Below are positions 1 to 11,869 of a DNA stretch of 64,000 nucleotides, one piece after another (position 1 is the first letter of the stretch; each line of letters opens with the position of its first letter). Where the stretch lies: contig VXCM01000412.1 in the NCBI GenBank assembly GCA_014773175.1, positions 1 through 64,000 on the forward strand. Reading direction: 5' to 3'. Made by a program: the position numbers and the translations under genes. The notes below the pieces were generated by a model, which had not been told where the DNA came from, searched no databases, and was given only the letters and a program-made list of their open reading frames with translations. This DNA is from Lucifuga dentata. Lineage: Eukaryota > Chordata > Actinopteri > Ophidiiformes > Bythitidae.

Positions 1-18
1 TTTTTTTTTTTTTTTTTT
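1..18. repeat. poly-T run at window start
   Basis: An uninterrupted run of T opens the window. It is either a homopolymer or the tail of an interspersed repeat cut by the window edge. Confidence 0.7.
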
Positions 19-192
19 GTAATTTTGGATATGATGTGAGATTTGATGTGATGGGATATGAGATTTGGAACGTGATTGGAAATATTGTAGACGCTGTCTT
101 TCCGGTTTACATCCCACATACAACTCCGTATGCGCGTCGGTCTGTCCTTTTTCTCCTTCGGTAGCTAGCTAGCAAGTTTGCGTTTTCGAGAG

Positions 193-420
193 ATGGCAAC
201 TTCAAGTGGAACCGCGGAAAAAGTAAATTCGGTGCTTTCTTCACTAAAACAGCCTTTTTCAAGGCTTTCACTGGAAGAAAAGAAGAGGTGGATTAAGGAG
301 CTTGGACCGGACCACGTTGAAAGAGATGTTGATGTCATCATTTGCAGTGTTTGCAAAGAGGAGACTCGTGGGTACCCAAAGAACCCATTTTCATTCAGAT
401 ATCTTGAAGTCAGAGGTTAA
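193..420 (+). pseudogene. hAT-like transposase N-terminal fragment (tentative)
   Basis: A 75-codon ORF starts at ATG 193, with G at +4, and stops at 420. An in-frame Met at 178 would add five residues. It contains LKQPFSRLSLEEKKRWIKEL followed by GPDHVE. This resembles the opening of fish hAT-like/ZMYM1-like transposase proteins, which often begin with a short F-S-x-L-S-x-E-E-K segment before a TTF-type zinc finger. Two cysteines spaced CSVC lie downstream, but no complete zinc finger and no catalytic domain follow, and the frame closes at once. The family link rests on remembered sequence patterns, not a search. It could be a remnant of a domesticated or dead transposon, the first exon of a gene whose other exons are not seen, or a chance ORF. 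Confidence 0.3.
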
Positions 421-488
421 GGGACCCCTGTGAAATAATAATGATGGAGAATAATGTGAGTAAAGGTCCATTTAGGACCCAGATGTTG

Positions 489-611
489 GTTAAAATAAAT
501 TGTGAGTAGTATTTTCCAACAGCAGTGAGCAGGATTTAATTCATTCAGCNGTTAAAATAAATTGTGAGTAGTATTTTCCAACAGCAGTGAGCAGGATTTA
601 ATTCATTCAGC
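489..611. repeat. 61-bp direct duplication around single N (550)
   Basis: Bases 489-549 and 551-611 are identical and separated by one N. This is typical of two overlapping contig ends joined by a one-base gap, so one copy is probably artefactual. Confidence 0.85.
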
Positions 612-1702
612 TGATTTCTCTGTATTTCTGTGCATGTGTGTAAACATAGTCAGTGTATAACTGAAGAGATTTATTTTTTTATTTTGTCTATAAAATTTTG
701 TCTATAAAATGATCCGACTTCTCTTGCTCAACAGATGAAAGAGTTGAAGAAGTGATCAGAGATGACTTTTGGTGAAGATGATCAGAGCTGTAAGTTGGTC
801 AAAGATGAATTTTAATGCAGTTGGTCTAAAACTGAATCAATATGTGCCGATATGTTCCAAAATCATATGTTTTCCAGTATAAGCCAGTGAATCCCTACCA
901 CATATCAAAAAATCAGCTGTTTTGTCTGCAGTGTATAGGAAATGTACATATTTCATCTGAGAAACTATTATCAACTGACTGTGTTCACTAGGTGGCAGTG
1001 TTTCCAAATTGATTCTCTGTTGAATCATCATAACATCATTTGTCATGTTTTCTGAAGATATTTTAGGGTGTAATATGACCAAAAAGTTACAAAAAGTAAT
1101 ATTTAATATATCTTCTTCTTATTTATTTATTTATTTATTCATTACAGTCTGTCTGAGGTGGTTTAATCTTGATGAAACTGTGTTTCCACTGGTTAAAATC
1201 TTCTGATATCACCTGACACTGAACTCCCTACTGTTTTTACTAGAGCTTACCAGCTGCATATGTTTTCCACGCAGATGTCAGACATATTTTCATGCCTCAA
1301 ATCCGATTGTGCTCTGAGAGAGACTTTAGTGCATCTCAATGTGAACTGAGCTCACTTAGATCACTTAAATAACTCGTCTCTCGTCCATGTGATTTCATAA
1401 ATGAGCAGAAAGCATCGTGCCAAAATAAAATCTCTAAAAGGCTCGGTGGACTTTTGTCTGTCTGCCAGTCATACGCCATTTTCCTCTTCTATATTATAAG
1501 AAAATAATTTAGTCTCCATCTCAGGCATTAAAAATTTTATCCACACTATTAAAAACATTCTTATGCCAAAATCTACAGCTGCCCATTAGGTGCTGAATCT
1601 TTTCTTTGAAGAGTCAATAAAATAATATGTTCTTGTTAAAACAGGAATGTGGAAAATTTGGCTGGGATTATTAGTCTTCATAAGCAAACGTTCTGAATTA
1701 GG

Positions 1703-1741
1703 CTCATCACGCTCATTCCAAATTGGAATGAGCGTGATGAG
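1703..1741. repeat. perfect 19-bp palindrome, 1-nt centre
   Basis: The left arm CTCATCACGCTCATTCCAA (1703-1721) is the exact reverse complement of the right arm (1723-1741), with a single A at 1722 between them. No recognised element surrounds it. It would form a cruciform or RNA hairpin. Confidence 0.9.
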
Positions 1742-2483
1742 AATAGAACATAGAATGAAGGCTGTGACTCAAAAATTCCAGATGTGACCCTACATATTTG
1801 GATTTGATTTATGAGCTGGAGATAGACATTAAGCACGGTCCTATGTTGGTTGTCAACATACACAAACTACCTGCATATCAAAGTGAAATTTTCATATTTT
1901 TTTGAATCTGGACATGGAAAAATGGAAATACTCAACCAAAATATCAAAATTCCCACTAATTTTGGGGCATAACATCGTTGGAGTTCTGGAGTTTTTGATA
2001 CAGAATAGGAAAATGTTGGCAGAATCTCCAGCCATGGGATAGAAGATAATACTCTTCTTATCTTCCCAAAACCTTTTATCATAGATTGTTATGAGGAGCT
2101 GCAGGATTCACATGGGAGTTGTGGTATTCTGTGTTTCCACAGCTTCCCAAGTTCCTAATTTGACTCAGTTTGATGCAGCTGCAGGTGGAGGATTCTCAGC
2201 ACATGACTGATAACAGAGCTGTGTGTAGAAGATGTCCTTGTTCATACTAGCTAGTGTGTTAGCTCACATGCTGTCTTGACATCTTTTTCATTTCGAGGAA
2301 AGAATTTGTCTTAATCACCCAAGTCACCCATTTTCCACACTCGTGTTTGGCGATTTAAACTGCTGAACGGTGCCGTCACGGGGCCGATACAGACAAGACG
2401 CTAGATCACAGCAGGAAAGTGGACTACATCTCTCTTTCCTTATGGCGTAAACAGTTTTGTACCCACTTGGCAGAGAACCAGGG

Positions 2484-2501
2484 GAGAGAGAGAGAGAGAG
2501 A
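2484..2501. repeat. GA microsatellite
   Basis: A pure GA run inside otherwise unique sequence. Confidence 0.8.
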
Positions 2502-3015
2502 AGCACGCAGTAGGAAATCCACAGTAAAACTCATCAGGGTTGACGTGACAAATGGCTTTTTCCATCTCAGACCTGAGGACATATCGCATTTACAGAGGCG
2601 ATTTATGCTCCAAAAACAACTACAGCAGGGTTTATCCCAATGAAAGGTGCTGCAGATGGCTCACAAGTGTGTGTTTGTGTGTGTTTCAGCTTCCTTGTTA
2701 ATGACTGTGTTAATTCAGTTAAATGGCTCCTGTCATGCTCGGATCCACAATCTGATGATTAAATCTAATGGCAGAGGGGAAGAGAATGAGACCCCAAATC
2801 ACTAATCAGCGTACAGTGTGCATGTAAGTAAGACCAAATTTTAGACCTGTCAGGTGAATTGAATAAAAAAAAAAAAAAAAATTGCAATAATAAAAAAATA
2901 TACAATAAAATGAAAGAAATCTTTAAAACTATATATTAGTCTTTCACCCAAAAATGGAAATACAATATTTTTCACTGTCTAGATGTATCTCAAATTTTGA
3001 AACATGTGATGTGTC

Positions 3016-3595
3016 TTAAAGGACCATACCATCTATTTTGCATGTTTGAGCCTAATATATTCAATTTTTACATACATAATGTTATTGACAGTCATTTCCC
3101 AAAGGATAAAACCATATTTCAGCTTTCCTGATATTTTGCAAAATCTCTTAATCTTTCAAAATCAAATATTCAAGTGATATACCCACCTTAAAAATCGATG
3201 TTTCACCTAATAGTTACACAAAACTATAAAGTCACGATCGTTTAAATTTCTCAATAACACAGGCCTTCTTTTGGAACTATATTCCCCGGTGGAGACATAC
3301 ATTCACTCCACGCTTTTTCTTGCACTTAAACATTAAAATTATGTAACTTCTTAAAAAAAAAAAAAAACCTGAATACACATCTTGTTCGCAATAATGGATT
3401 ACCTATCACAAGAATGTTTCAAGTATCAACAAGTTGATTTTAATAGCGTACCAGAATGAACTGAAACCAATGGTGGTCTGGAAGGTAGGAAAAACATTTT
3501 TAATTCACCTTCCAGTAGTATGCTTTGGGAAATGATTGTATGAAAACTGAATACATTAGGCTCAAACATGCAAAATGGATGGTATGGTCCTTTAA
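3016..3595. mobile_element. TTAA-flanked MITE, copy A
   Basis: This 580-bp unit begins TTAAAGGACCATACC and ends GGTATGGTCCTTTAA. The terminal inverted repeat extends about 75-95 bp inward (TTTGCATGTTTGAGCC at the left, its complement at the right; CATTTCCCAAAG against CTTTGGGAAATG). TTAA at both edges is the target site of piggyBac-type elements. There is no ORF, so it is non-autonomous. It has the same orientation as copy B and is opposite to copies C, D and E, judged by the central motif ATATTCCCCGGTGGAGAC. Confidence 0.75.
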
Positions 3596-5034
3596 TCTCC
3601 AATGTAACTACTACCTGCAGCCATCACATAAATGTACATTATTTCTTTCTAAAATTAGCACAAACTGGAAATACTCACCTAAAGTAAAAGAATCTTGAGA
3701 AAGTACTTGAGTAAATGTACTTAGATATTTTCGCCAGCCATCCTGTAATTGAATTTCAGAGGATCTTCCACACTTGTAACACACAACCACTAAACCATTT
3801 TTCCGCTTTTCCATGTAAAAGGATCCTTGCATATTCTTGAAGTTATTACATTAACAGCCATTCTGCTTTTATAAACTCAAGATAAAGTTTTGGAACTCTG
3901 ATATGCAGAAAAACCCATGACCGAAGTTTTTTCTTGTTCAATGAATCCACAAAACGTATCCTCGCACTGATTTCTGAGCTTGTTGTGGTCCAAAGATGGA
4001 TCCTGGAACCGGATCCAGGATCTAAGAGGTGAAACTGTGAGCCGAAATCCACCATATAAACACAGAAACATTTGATTTCCTCTTAGATTTTGGGAAACGT
4101 GGACTGACTGTTTGTTGATGCTCAATCTCGCTTCTGTTGAACTCCATGATGAACTCCAGGACTCAAACACGTGACCGTAAATGAATTAATCTGAAGGCTG
4201 CTGGGCTCTCTGGCTGATCTCCATGTTTAGAGAAGAATTAATCATTAAGTGACACAGAGGATCTTGTTCTGGCATAAACACACTCAGGAAACGGCGCAAG
4301 TGTTTGTTTCTTAGAGCAAACCGTGAAATGTGTGATACATTTGGTGTATGTGTGTGTTTTCTGCGTGAGGACTCGCACCCCCTCGGCCTACACCAATCCA
4401 CCAGAGGCAATTATGTGTTTGGTGTCAAAGTGAGTGTGAAGAAGTGTACGGGGCCCCTGGGAGCCGTATAGCGACCGTTAACCCACACTGTTTATGCTCT
4501 CGTTTTGCCGCGCAGTCTGACTTGTGTATCATCTGTTTACACTGCTGAGGTAAAACAAACGTATCCTTGCTCTGACCTCACAAATCCATCACTCAAAGTA
4601 CTCAAGTACTCTATGTAACCACCCCTGGCCATATCTGACTATATTACCCGCCAAACCTTATAATTGCATAAGACTAATAGTTTGTTTTTAATCATATATT
4701 TGACCTATCTCCTGAAATTCATTTACATTTTTTTTCCAGCGGACCCTAATATGATGCATGGCTGCCTCAGATTGCCAAGAGCAGTATTTGTAGGCATTTG
4801 CAGAAATATGCAATCGATACTGACCTGTCAATGTTGCTGCTACTGGTTGCAGACTGATTTTCCTCACAAATATACCAGAATCTCTTTTAATAAATCAGCA
4901 TTACAGCATTTCATCTCTCAGTTTAATATCATAATCCCTAAATTATATATACAGGGTCATAATTGCTAGTAATGATATGCAGCAATATTTTATATTCCTG
5001 CAATGCAATAAATCTGTCATGAGACCCTGAATAT
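3596..5034. other. intergenic stretch with old hAT-like fragments
   Basis: No gene seen. The segments near 3664-3735 (GGAAATACTCA... AAAGTACTTGAGTAAATG) and 4597-4628 (AAGTACTCAAGTACTC) look like pieces of the common fish CAGAGGTGGAA-type hAT MITE. A short inverted repeat, GATCCTGG/CCAGGATC, lies near 4000-4022. Confidence 0.4.
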
Positions 5035-5760
5035 CAGAGGTGGAAGCAACTCAGTAAGTACAGATATGAGGCCATGTACTTAAAGGATGATACCACCCAT
5101 TTTGCATGTTTGAGCCTAATATATTCAATTTTCATACACATAAGGTTACTGACTCATTTCCCAAAAGAAATGTATTTCAGCTTTCCTGATATTTTGCAAA
5201 ATCTCTTAATCTTTCAAAATCAAATATTCAAACGATATACCCACCTTAAAAATCGATGTTTCGCCTGCTAATAGTTACACAGCCTTATGAAGTCACAGTT
5301 GTTTAAATTTTTTGATAAACGCAGGTCTTCTTTTGGGACTATATTCCCCGGTGGAGACATACATTCACTTCCTTCACACTTTTTCTTGTGCTTAAACACT
5401 AAAATTACAAAACCTCGAAAAAACCTGAATATATTTGTTGTTCACGATAATGGATTACCTATCCCAAGAACATTTCAAGTATCAACAAGTTGATTTTAAT
5501 AGCGTACCAGAATGAACTGAAACCAAGAGCAGTCTGGAAGGTAGGAAAAACATTTTTAATTCACCGTTCCAGTAGTATGCTTTGGGAAATGATTGTCAAT
5601 AACCTTATGTGTGTGAAAATTGAGGCTCAAATCTGCAAAATGGATGGTATGGTCCTTTAAATATTTCTATCTTTGGAGACTTTCTAGCTTTCCTGCATTA
5701 ATTTCAGAGGTTGTACTTTTTACTCCACTACATTTGTCTGTACTTACTAGTTAATACTTT
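5035..5760. mobile_element. hAT-type MITE remnant split by MITE copy B
   Basis: Bases 5035-5079 start CAGAGGTGGAAGCAACTCAG. Bases 5661 to about 5760 contain TTGTACTTTTTACTCCACTACATTTGTCTG and ACTAGTTAATACTTT pieces. Both match the common fish non-autonomous hAT element that opens CAGAGGTGGAAAGTAAC. The TTAA MITE copy B sits between them, so the hAT piece is older. The right limit is uncertain. Confidence 0.5.
5080..5660. mobile_element. TTAA-flanked MITE, copy B
   Basis: A 581-bp copy, nearly colinear with copy A. It starts TTAAAGGATGATACCACC and ends GGTATGGTCCTTTAA, with TTAA at both edges. There is no coding capacity. It is inserted into an older hAT-type fragment. Confidence 0.75.
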
Positions 5761-6060
5761 AAAAATCAGCATGAGATAAACTCACAATTTTTATTTTTTT
5801 TTTAACCCAATTACAAATTTTTCCATTTTTCATTCCAGACTCCTCTACAGAATTGGAGATAAAACATTTTTCACAAGAATGTTGCATCTCCAACACTTTG
5901 GGGATGTTTTGCAGAATCGTGGCGTTACTATAACAAATCTGACAGGAGCCATTCAGTATTTTTGATTCCGCTCTGCTGCTTTTAGGATGGACCCACACAT
6001 GTTGGACTGACCTCCAACCTAATCTGGGACTGAGACCAGGATATCTGCCTCACAGCCCCT

Positions 6061-6230
6061 CGAGAAAATTATTCCACAGGTTAATTCCAATCTAATCAAT
6101 CGGAGCCCTGAATGAAATTACCCGCAAGCATTCCTGCCCATTCACTCAGCTAATTAGCAGAGAAGCTCCCATGGCACTCACAGGGTCAAACCAATTAAAT
6201 ATCCGGCTCTATATGGCCCCTCGCTGCCTC
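6061..6230. promoter_or_regulatory. candidate conserved non-coding element
   Basis: Balanced composition, no microsatellite, and a cluster of homeodomain-type cores (TTAATTCC, CTAATTAGC, CCAATTAAAT) within 170 bp, unlike the AT-rich repeat-laden surroundings. This is an impression from sequence texture only; conservation was not tested. Confidence 0.25.
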
Positions 6231-7695
6231 CTTCCATCTCATTTACTTGGGCTGTGGTCCTATACAGGGTTTGATTATTGATCTGGACCTAAAGTCATCA
6301 CCGCTTAAATGTTTAGCAGTCTGTAGGGGGTCATACTGCTGAAGTAATCAAGAAAATTAGGAGTGGCAGCTCATAAACCTTGTTGTGACCAAAGACTGAA
6401 ACTCAAAGTGATATAGCGAGGGGCAGAAGCAGGAGAGGCTGATCCATAAGGGATATTGAGTGATTTCCAATACCTCAATTCTTGGTCTTCCATTACAAGC
6501 AACAGTTGTTGCTGAAATTGAAAACTGAGGGTTTTGCATTTATGGTTTTAAAAAATATATATGTAGAAAATATAAGAATATTTCAAGCAAATCTGGGTGA
6601 AATTTCTAAAGCTTAGAAATTACTAGAATTTTAAAACTGATAGGCTAGAAAAGCCTTACATACTTAATTATCATATGATCCACTTCACACTTGCTCTGTT
6701 AAAAACAAACGAGACCCACAAAAAGACAAATTTGTTGATTCGTGAAAGTTCTTGATTTAATACTTGATTCGAGAAAATTATAGAGAATGAAAGAAAAAAT
6801 GTAAAGAAAGTTAGCAAAAGTGTAAAAACAAATTCCAGAGAAATTATTTAATTTAGAAAAATAAAGATCCTAAAAAAAGTTCTCCCACACTCTGGCAGGT
6901 TAAAACTGAAAATGATACCATGCTTCTTATCTCTGGTTCAGATTTTCTTGGAAGTTAGAATGTGACTTTTTGAAACCACCAGAAAATACTTTCAGGCAGA
7001 CCTTAATTCTTTTTTCTTATCTAAACTAATACAGGATCATGTGTCGCTGATAGAGGAAATATTTCAGTCTCTGATTGTTATCTAAAAGCCTTGTTCCAGG
7101 AAGCAGGGATGATAATTAAACGTAGAAGTTATTCAGAGGACACCATCTCACTACTAATCCTGTGCGTATTGATTAAACTGTCTGGACCTCAAATCAGTTC
7201 ATCACTCTGCCTTTGATTGATCTGGTCTTTAGAGGCCTCCTCACTGAAATGTATGCATGAATAAAAAACAGCTGCTGAAACAATGAGACATGTTAATAAA
7301 TCATGTCAGCCAGTTACATTACTTCATTCAGACCAAACTGCACATCCCATGATGCATTGCCATGCCATGCAGCATTTCAGGCTCAGTTGCTGTCATTATT
7401 GGAGCTACGCAGATGTGCAATGTTTGCACATTTTTAACCAAGGTACAAAGTCCATTCGAAAGTAATTTGTAATATAATTCAAGGCAGAAAGCGTCACATT
7501 TCTCTACTTTAGCTAATGCAGCATCTGCAGAGTGTATATGTAAGATCACGGCTAAAAACGCCATCCATCACAATGAGTAACAACAGAGCCGATTGTGTCT
7601 CTTTAGAATGAATTAAAGCTAATCGAATTCTACTCAATCGATGGCAGAATGCTTTCAGATGTTGATTTATCTTGCGATTGGTCATGCTCGTCAGT

Positions 7696-7708
7696 TGACC
7701 CTTGACCT
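7696..7708 (-). promoter_or_regulatory. DR1-type nuclear-receptor motif
   Basis: The + strand reads TGACCCTTGACCT, so the - strand is AGGTCA-A-GGGTCA. This is a one-base-spaced direct repeat fitting HNF4, COUP-TF or RXR heterodimers. Confidence 0.25.
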
Positions 7709-9084
7709 CAGGAAGCATATAAAACATCAGGAAGTTTACACAAGCCCAATTTATATGTGATGGGAGACGCAGGGCCAGTATAGCCTCCCTGCCATCCAGC
7801 CAGTCCACTCTAATCTGATGAATGGGCCTTTGTTTCACGTGAATTTATAACATGTGGGAGTGCGTCTACACAATACAAAGACATCTATGCTCAGGCTGTA
7901 TGCTTATGGAGAGCATCCATAAGGTAAGATAAAATATATTAGAAATCATGAGTCCATAAAATGTGAGAAATGACGTTCATTTTGTTCTAATTGAAAACGC
8001 TTTTTCCACATCATGCAAGAAAGGTTACAGGCTAATTCTCAAATTTGGAATCTGCTGGTAACTAGTTGTGACTAATGTAGTGGAAAAGCAAAACCATACT
8101 GTTACAATGAAGTGGAAAACAAGCCATAATTGTTTGAAAGACAATATATCTGGCATGATATTGTAGTTTGAACTCGAGTCTCATTTTGTTTCCAGGAAAA
8201 AAACAGATGCAAGAAATGGGATTTTTCCAGTAATGATAATGTTAACAAAATGTCAAAAGCTTAACTAATATTGCGCCATCTTTTTCTAAATACAAAGCAG
8301 CTTTACGCATATAAACCACAAAGATATCATTGGTTGCTGGACCAGCAGTTCTTAAGTAATTGGTTTTGAAAGGGCAAGAGTGTATTCGCGTCTCTTTGGT
8401 ATGGAAGGACTGTGTGTTCAATAAATTATTTTTAAAAGGCGTCATGGTGCACTAAGAGTTAACAGAACCAGGACCAGTATGAAACCTTGACCTACAAGCT
8501 GAAGCATAATTAGAACCTCCTCATGTCCTTTGGGTTTCCTTCCACAGGTGAATGGCCTTGGTGGGTGTCTGGAGGGCGGTTCTGGAGGCAAACTGTGAGT
8601 GAAGGTGAACAGAAGAAAGTGTGCAGCTCCTCCGGGAAGGGATAATTTGAGGTGGGTATCTGGGACTGAAGGAGGGGAAACTGAAGGTTCACGGTTCCTG
8701 GTGAGCGGTTACAGGGATTGCAGCTCCGTAGGGAAGTCTTAGGCATGTCAAAGGCTTTGCAGTCACCTTCCAGTCCTAACACATGGGAACTGACATCATG
8801 CATCTGTGTCTAATGCCAGGGTCGGGTAAGGGATATGACTTGACCCTTGGCCTTTGGTGAAATTCAGCCATTCGTCACGCATCGCTGGATCAGGGGCTCT
8901 GGCTCCTGGCACATCTGTTCATAATGCAGGTAGCATGTGGGGGCTGCAGCTTCCATGAAACTGAACATTCTGCTGATGTATATTAATTGATGGCAGTTGA
9001 TCCATGTACTTTCAAGAGACTCTAGTGCTCTGTCTGCTGAGGTTTATATGCTGTAGGTTTTAGCCGCTCTGAGTCAATGAATAC

Positions 9085-9097
9085 TGACCTCTGACCT
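9085..9097 (-). promoter_or_regulatory. exact DR1 nuclear-receptor motif
   Basis: The + strand reads TGACCTCTGACCT, giving AGGTCA-G-AGGTCA on the - strand, two perfect half-sites one base apart. Confidence 0.3.
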
Positions 9098-9404
9098 TTA
9101 AAAATCTCAAAGAGCCTTGATGAGATGTTTCAAGAGCTAGCTGCAAAAGCCTGCTGGGAGATCACACAAAAAGGAGGGGTGTATTTTTGCCCATAGATGC
9201 CCGACATATCCATCCATCTTCACACTTCAAACAATGTCGTGATTGTTGTGAAGTGTCCCATTTAGCTGTCCGCCAATTTTAAAAATGACTAGAAGGAGTC
9301 TTTAGAGAGCATCAGGTGTTTAAACACTCCAAGATGGATGGCACTTCCTCCCTTTAGCTTAAATGCTGTGTATATACTGTATGGTACTTTTTGTTTGGCT
9401 TTCT

Positions 9405-9972
9405 TTAAAGGAGCATACTGGTGATTTTGCATGTTTGAGCCCAATGAATGTATAATCTGCAAACATGTTACCTTACTGCCATACGTTTTCCAAAACATAC
9501 TACTGGAGCGATACATTTTCCATTTGTTTTTCCTACCTTCCAGACTGCCATTGGTTTCAGTTCATTTCATTACACTGTTAAAATCAACTTGTAGAGACTT
9601 GAATTGTGCTTGACAGAAGTAATCCATCATAATAAACCAAACATTATTTTTTATTTTTTTTATTTTTTTGCCAAAGTTAATTTAGCCGGTCCAACACAGA
9701 GCTGCACGAACCAAAATGTATGTCTCCGCCTGGAAATATAGTCCCAGGGGAAGACTGCTTTTACCAAGAAATTAAAAACAACAATACTTTATTCAGACAT
9801 ATATGGTGGCAGATGAAATATTGAATTTTAAGTTGGGTGATGCTGAATGATTAGGGGATTTGGCATACTAACTCGAAACCTAAAATATGGTATGTTATGT
9901 TTTGGAAAATGTAACATTTATGCAGGTAATATTTGATCTTTAATATGCAAAATCACCAGTATGGACCTTTAA
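9405..9972. mobile_element. TTAA-flanked MITE, copy C
   Basis: A 568-bp copy with termini TTAAAGGAGCATACTGGTGA and CACCAGTATGGACCTTTAA, and TTAA at both ends. The ACTGGTGATTTTGC end sequence is shared with copy D and marks a second subfamily. It is inverted relative to A and B. An AT-rich run near 9650-9668 interrupts the middle. Confidence 0.7.
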
Positions 9973-11869
9973 TTCCAAACCTCCACAAATCCAACGAGTT
10001 CTTTTGATTAAAACCATTCACACCATTAACAGTCACTGTGTTTTGACTTCTTCAAGGAGTTGCAGCGATGGCAGAAAATCTGCATCTTCTCTATTTCTGG
10101 AGTCAGTCAGAAAGGTCAGCCCCTGATTGACACTGGAGTTGTGATAGACGGGTGACCCTTGACCCTTAACGAAGGCTCGATTGAAGAACCATGACCGTTC
10201 AAGATTGACATTGACATGACCTGTTTAGGATGGTGAATGCCCACAGAATATATTTTGCAATATGCCATCAACTCCATTGAACACAGTGGCAACTATTGAG
10301 CGACCTTGTTGCTCTGAGCTGATTGAGAAAAAAAGTCCTATTAGAGAATTCCCTCTCTACCTGATTGAAATTCCTGCAAGCACATCTAAAGTCAGAGTGG
10401 TGATCCATAATGACAGTCAAATTACAGGAATTCAGATGAAGTAGACAGAGCAAATATTAGCCCCCCTCTAGAAGAATTTTATCTCTGTCTCCATCCTAAA
10501 GTATCCTTAAGCCATGTGAATTATGATAAATGGTGCTGGGGTGGAATTTTCTTGTCGCAACAGGCCCTTTTCCTTCCCTTTTTTTTTTTAGCATCTCATC
10601 AGTATCAATCACTGAGGGTGTTTAATGTCAAAGTAATCACTGTAGATCTTATCGAAGTTTTGATTCGCCCAAATCACAGCAACGCTGCTGATCTGAGGGT
10701 TTAGCTGGAGGTTAAACCAACGTGCACCAGTGTTAAAAAGTGTGGAATCATCCAGAAAGTTTCATGTTTTTGATAGAAATTGATACTTTTATTTGCCAGG
10801 GTGGCATTAAATTGATTTGAACATATAGCCAAGATATTAAGAATGCAAATAATGCAAAGTCCCATTTTCAGCAGCCATTACTCTGGTAACCTAATGAAAA
10901 ACTCTTTTAGCTCATCTTAATTAAGCATGTTTTATTGAGACACCTTTGTAATTAGAACTCATTATTCTGTTCAGCTAAGCAGGTAAATTGTCTTTACTTA
11001 GGCTGCAAGGTACTGGCTGTCCTAAAGTTGACTTCTGGGTTCAAATAAAGTTAGCATTTCTATTGTAACTCCGCCTTTAAGGCTTGCGTCCCAGAGTTAT
11101 CTTTTCACTGTCGCAGATGACGCTGGTATTTGGCATGTACTATTCAAGAAAGCAGCAAACTGAGGACCTATCAGGAATCTGTTTCATCCTGTTGTAAAAT
11201 TAAAGATGGACAGGGAAATGAGGGATAATGTTTAATAAAATATAGTTAAAGCACAGCAATAAAATTGGAATCAGCTAGGACAGTAAGAAGTTGGCAAGTA
11301 AAAATGGATTTGTGATAATGATGGTGAATAAGAATGTAGCAGAGTGGGTTGAACTGTCTGGTGTGTAGTATAAAGTGTCATTTTATACGGCTCAATCTTC
11401 AAGTCTGCCTTTGTCTCGCAGTCTGTCTCTCTGGCATTCCCATTAAAATAACTTATTTAGCTGATAGCATCTGCTGAGTCCTCCACAGTTATTTGTCTGC
11501 ACTGTGAATAACATTCTCTCAGTAAGAGGAGCAGGAGAGGATGTAAGAATCTCTCAAATGCACTGATAATCAAGAATGAAGTTGTAAAAAAAAAATTCCT
11601 ACTCCTTTTAGTGCCTTTAAAGAAGCTAATTTGTAATCTTAAATTGATGCAGATCACAACTGACTAGCTTTACTAGTTCACAAGCTGAACATTTATGGTC
11701 TGTTTTTTTTTTATTCCTTGCACTTCCTGCCATGTACCATAACATCCTTTCTATTCTGCTGTTTGTCTCTGTCAGCATGCAGAGCTGAAATTGTCTGATA
11801 TATTGCCTGTCAGAGTCAGACAAGAGGGTACTATTGGGAAAAGGAAACAAATGCATTCTAATATCTCAA

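Larger units (their letters stand above)
421..3015. other. intergenic stretch without a recognised gene
   Basis: AT-rich DNA with stops in all frames. It holds a 61-bp duplication around the N at 550, an ATTT run near 1120-1140, the palindrome at 1703-1741, a GA microsatellite at 2484-2501 and a poly-A run near 2864-2881. No coding or RNA feature is supported. Confidence 0.6.
5761..9404. other. intergenic stretch, mostly unique
   Basis: No gene is supported. It contains a candidate conserved block (6061-6230) and DR1-like hormone-receptor motifs at 7696-7708, 8841-8853 and 9085-9097. The short ORFs across it lack any recognisable motif. Confidence 0.5.
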
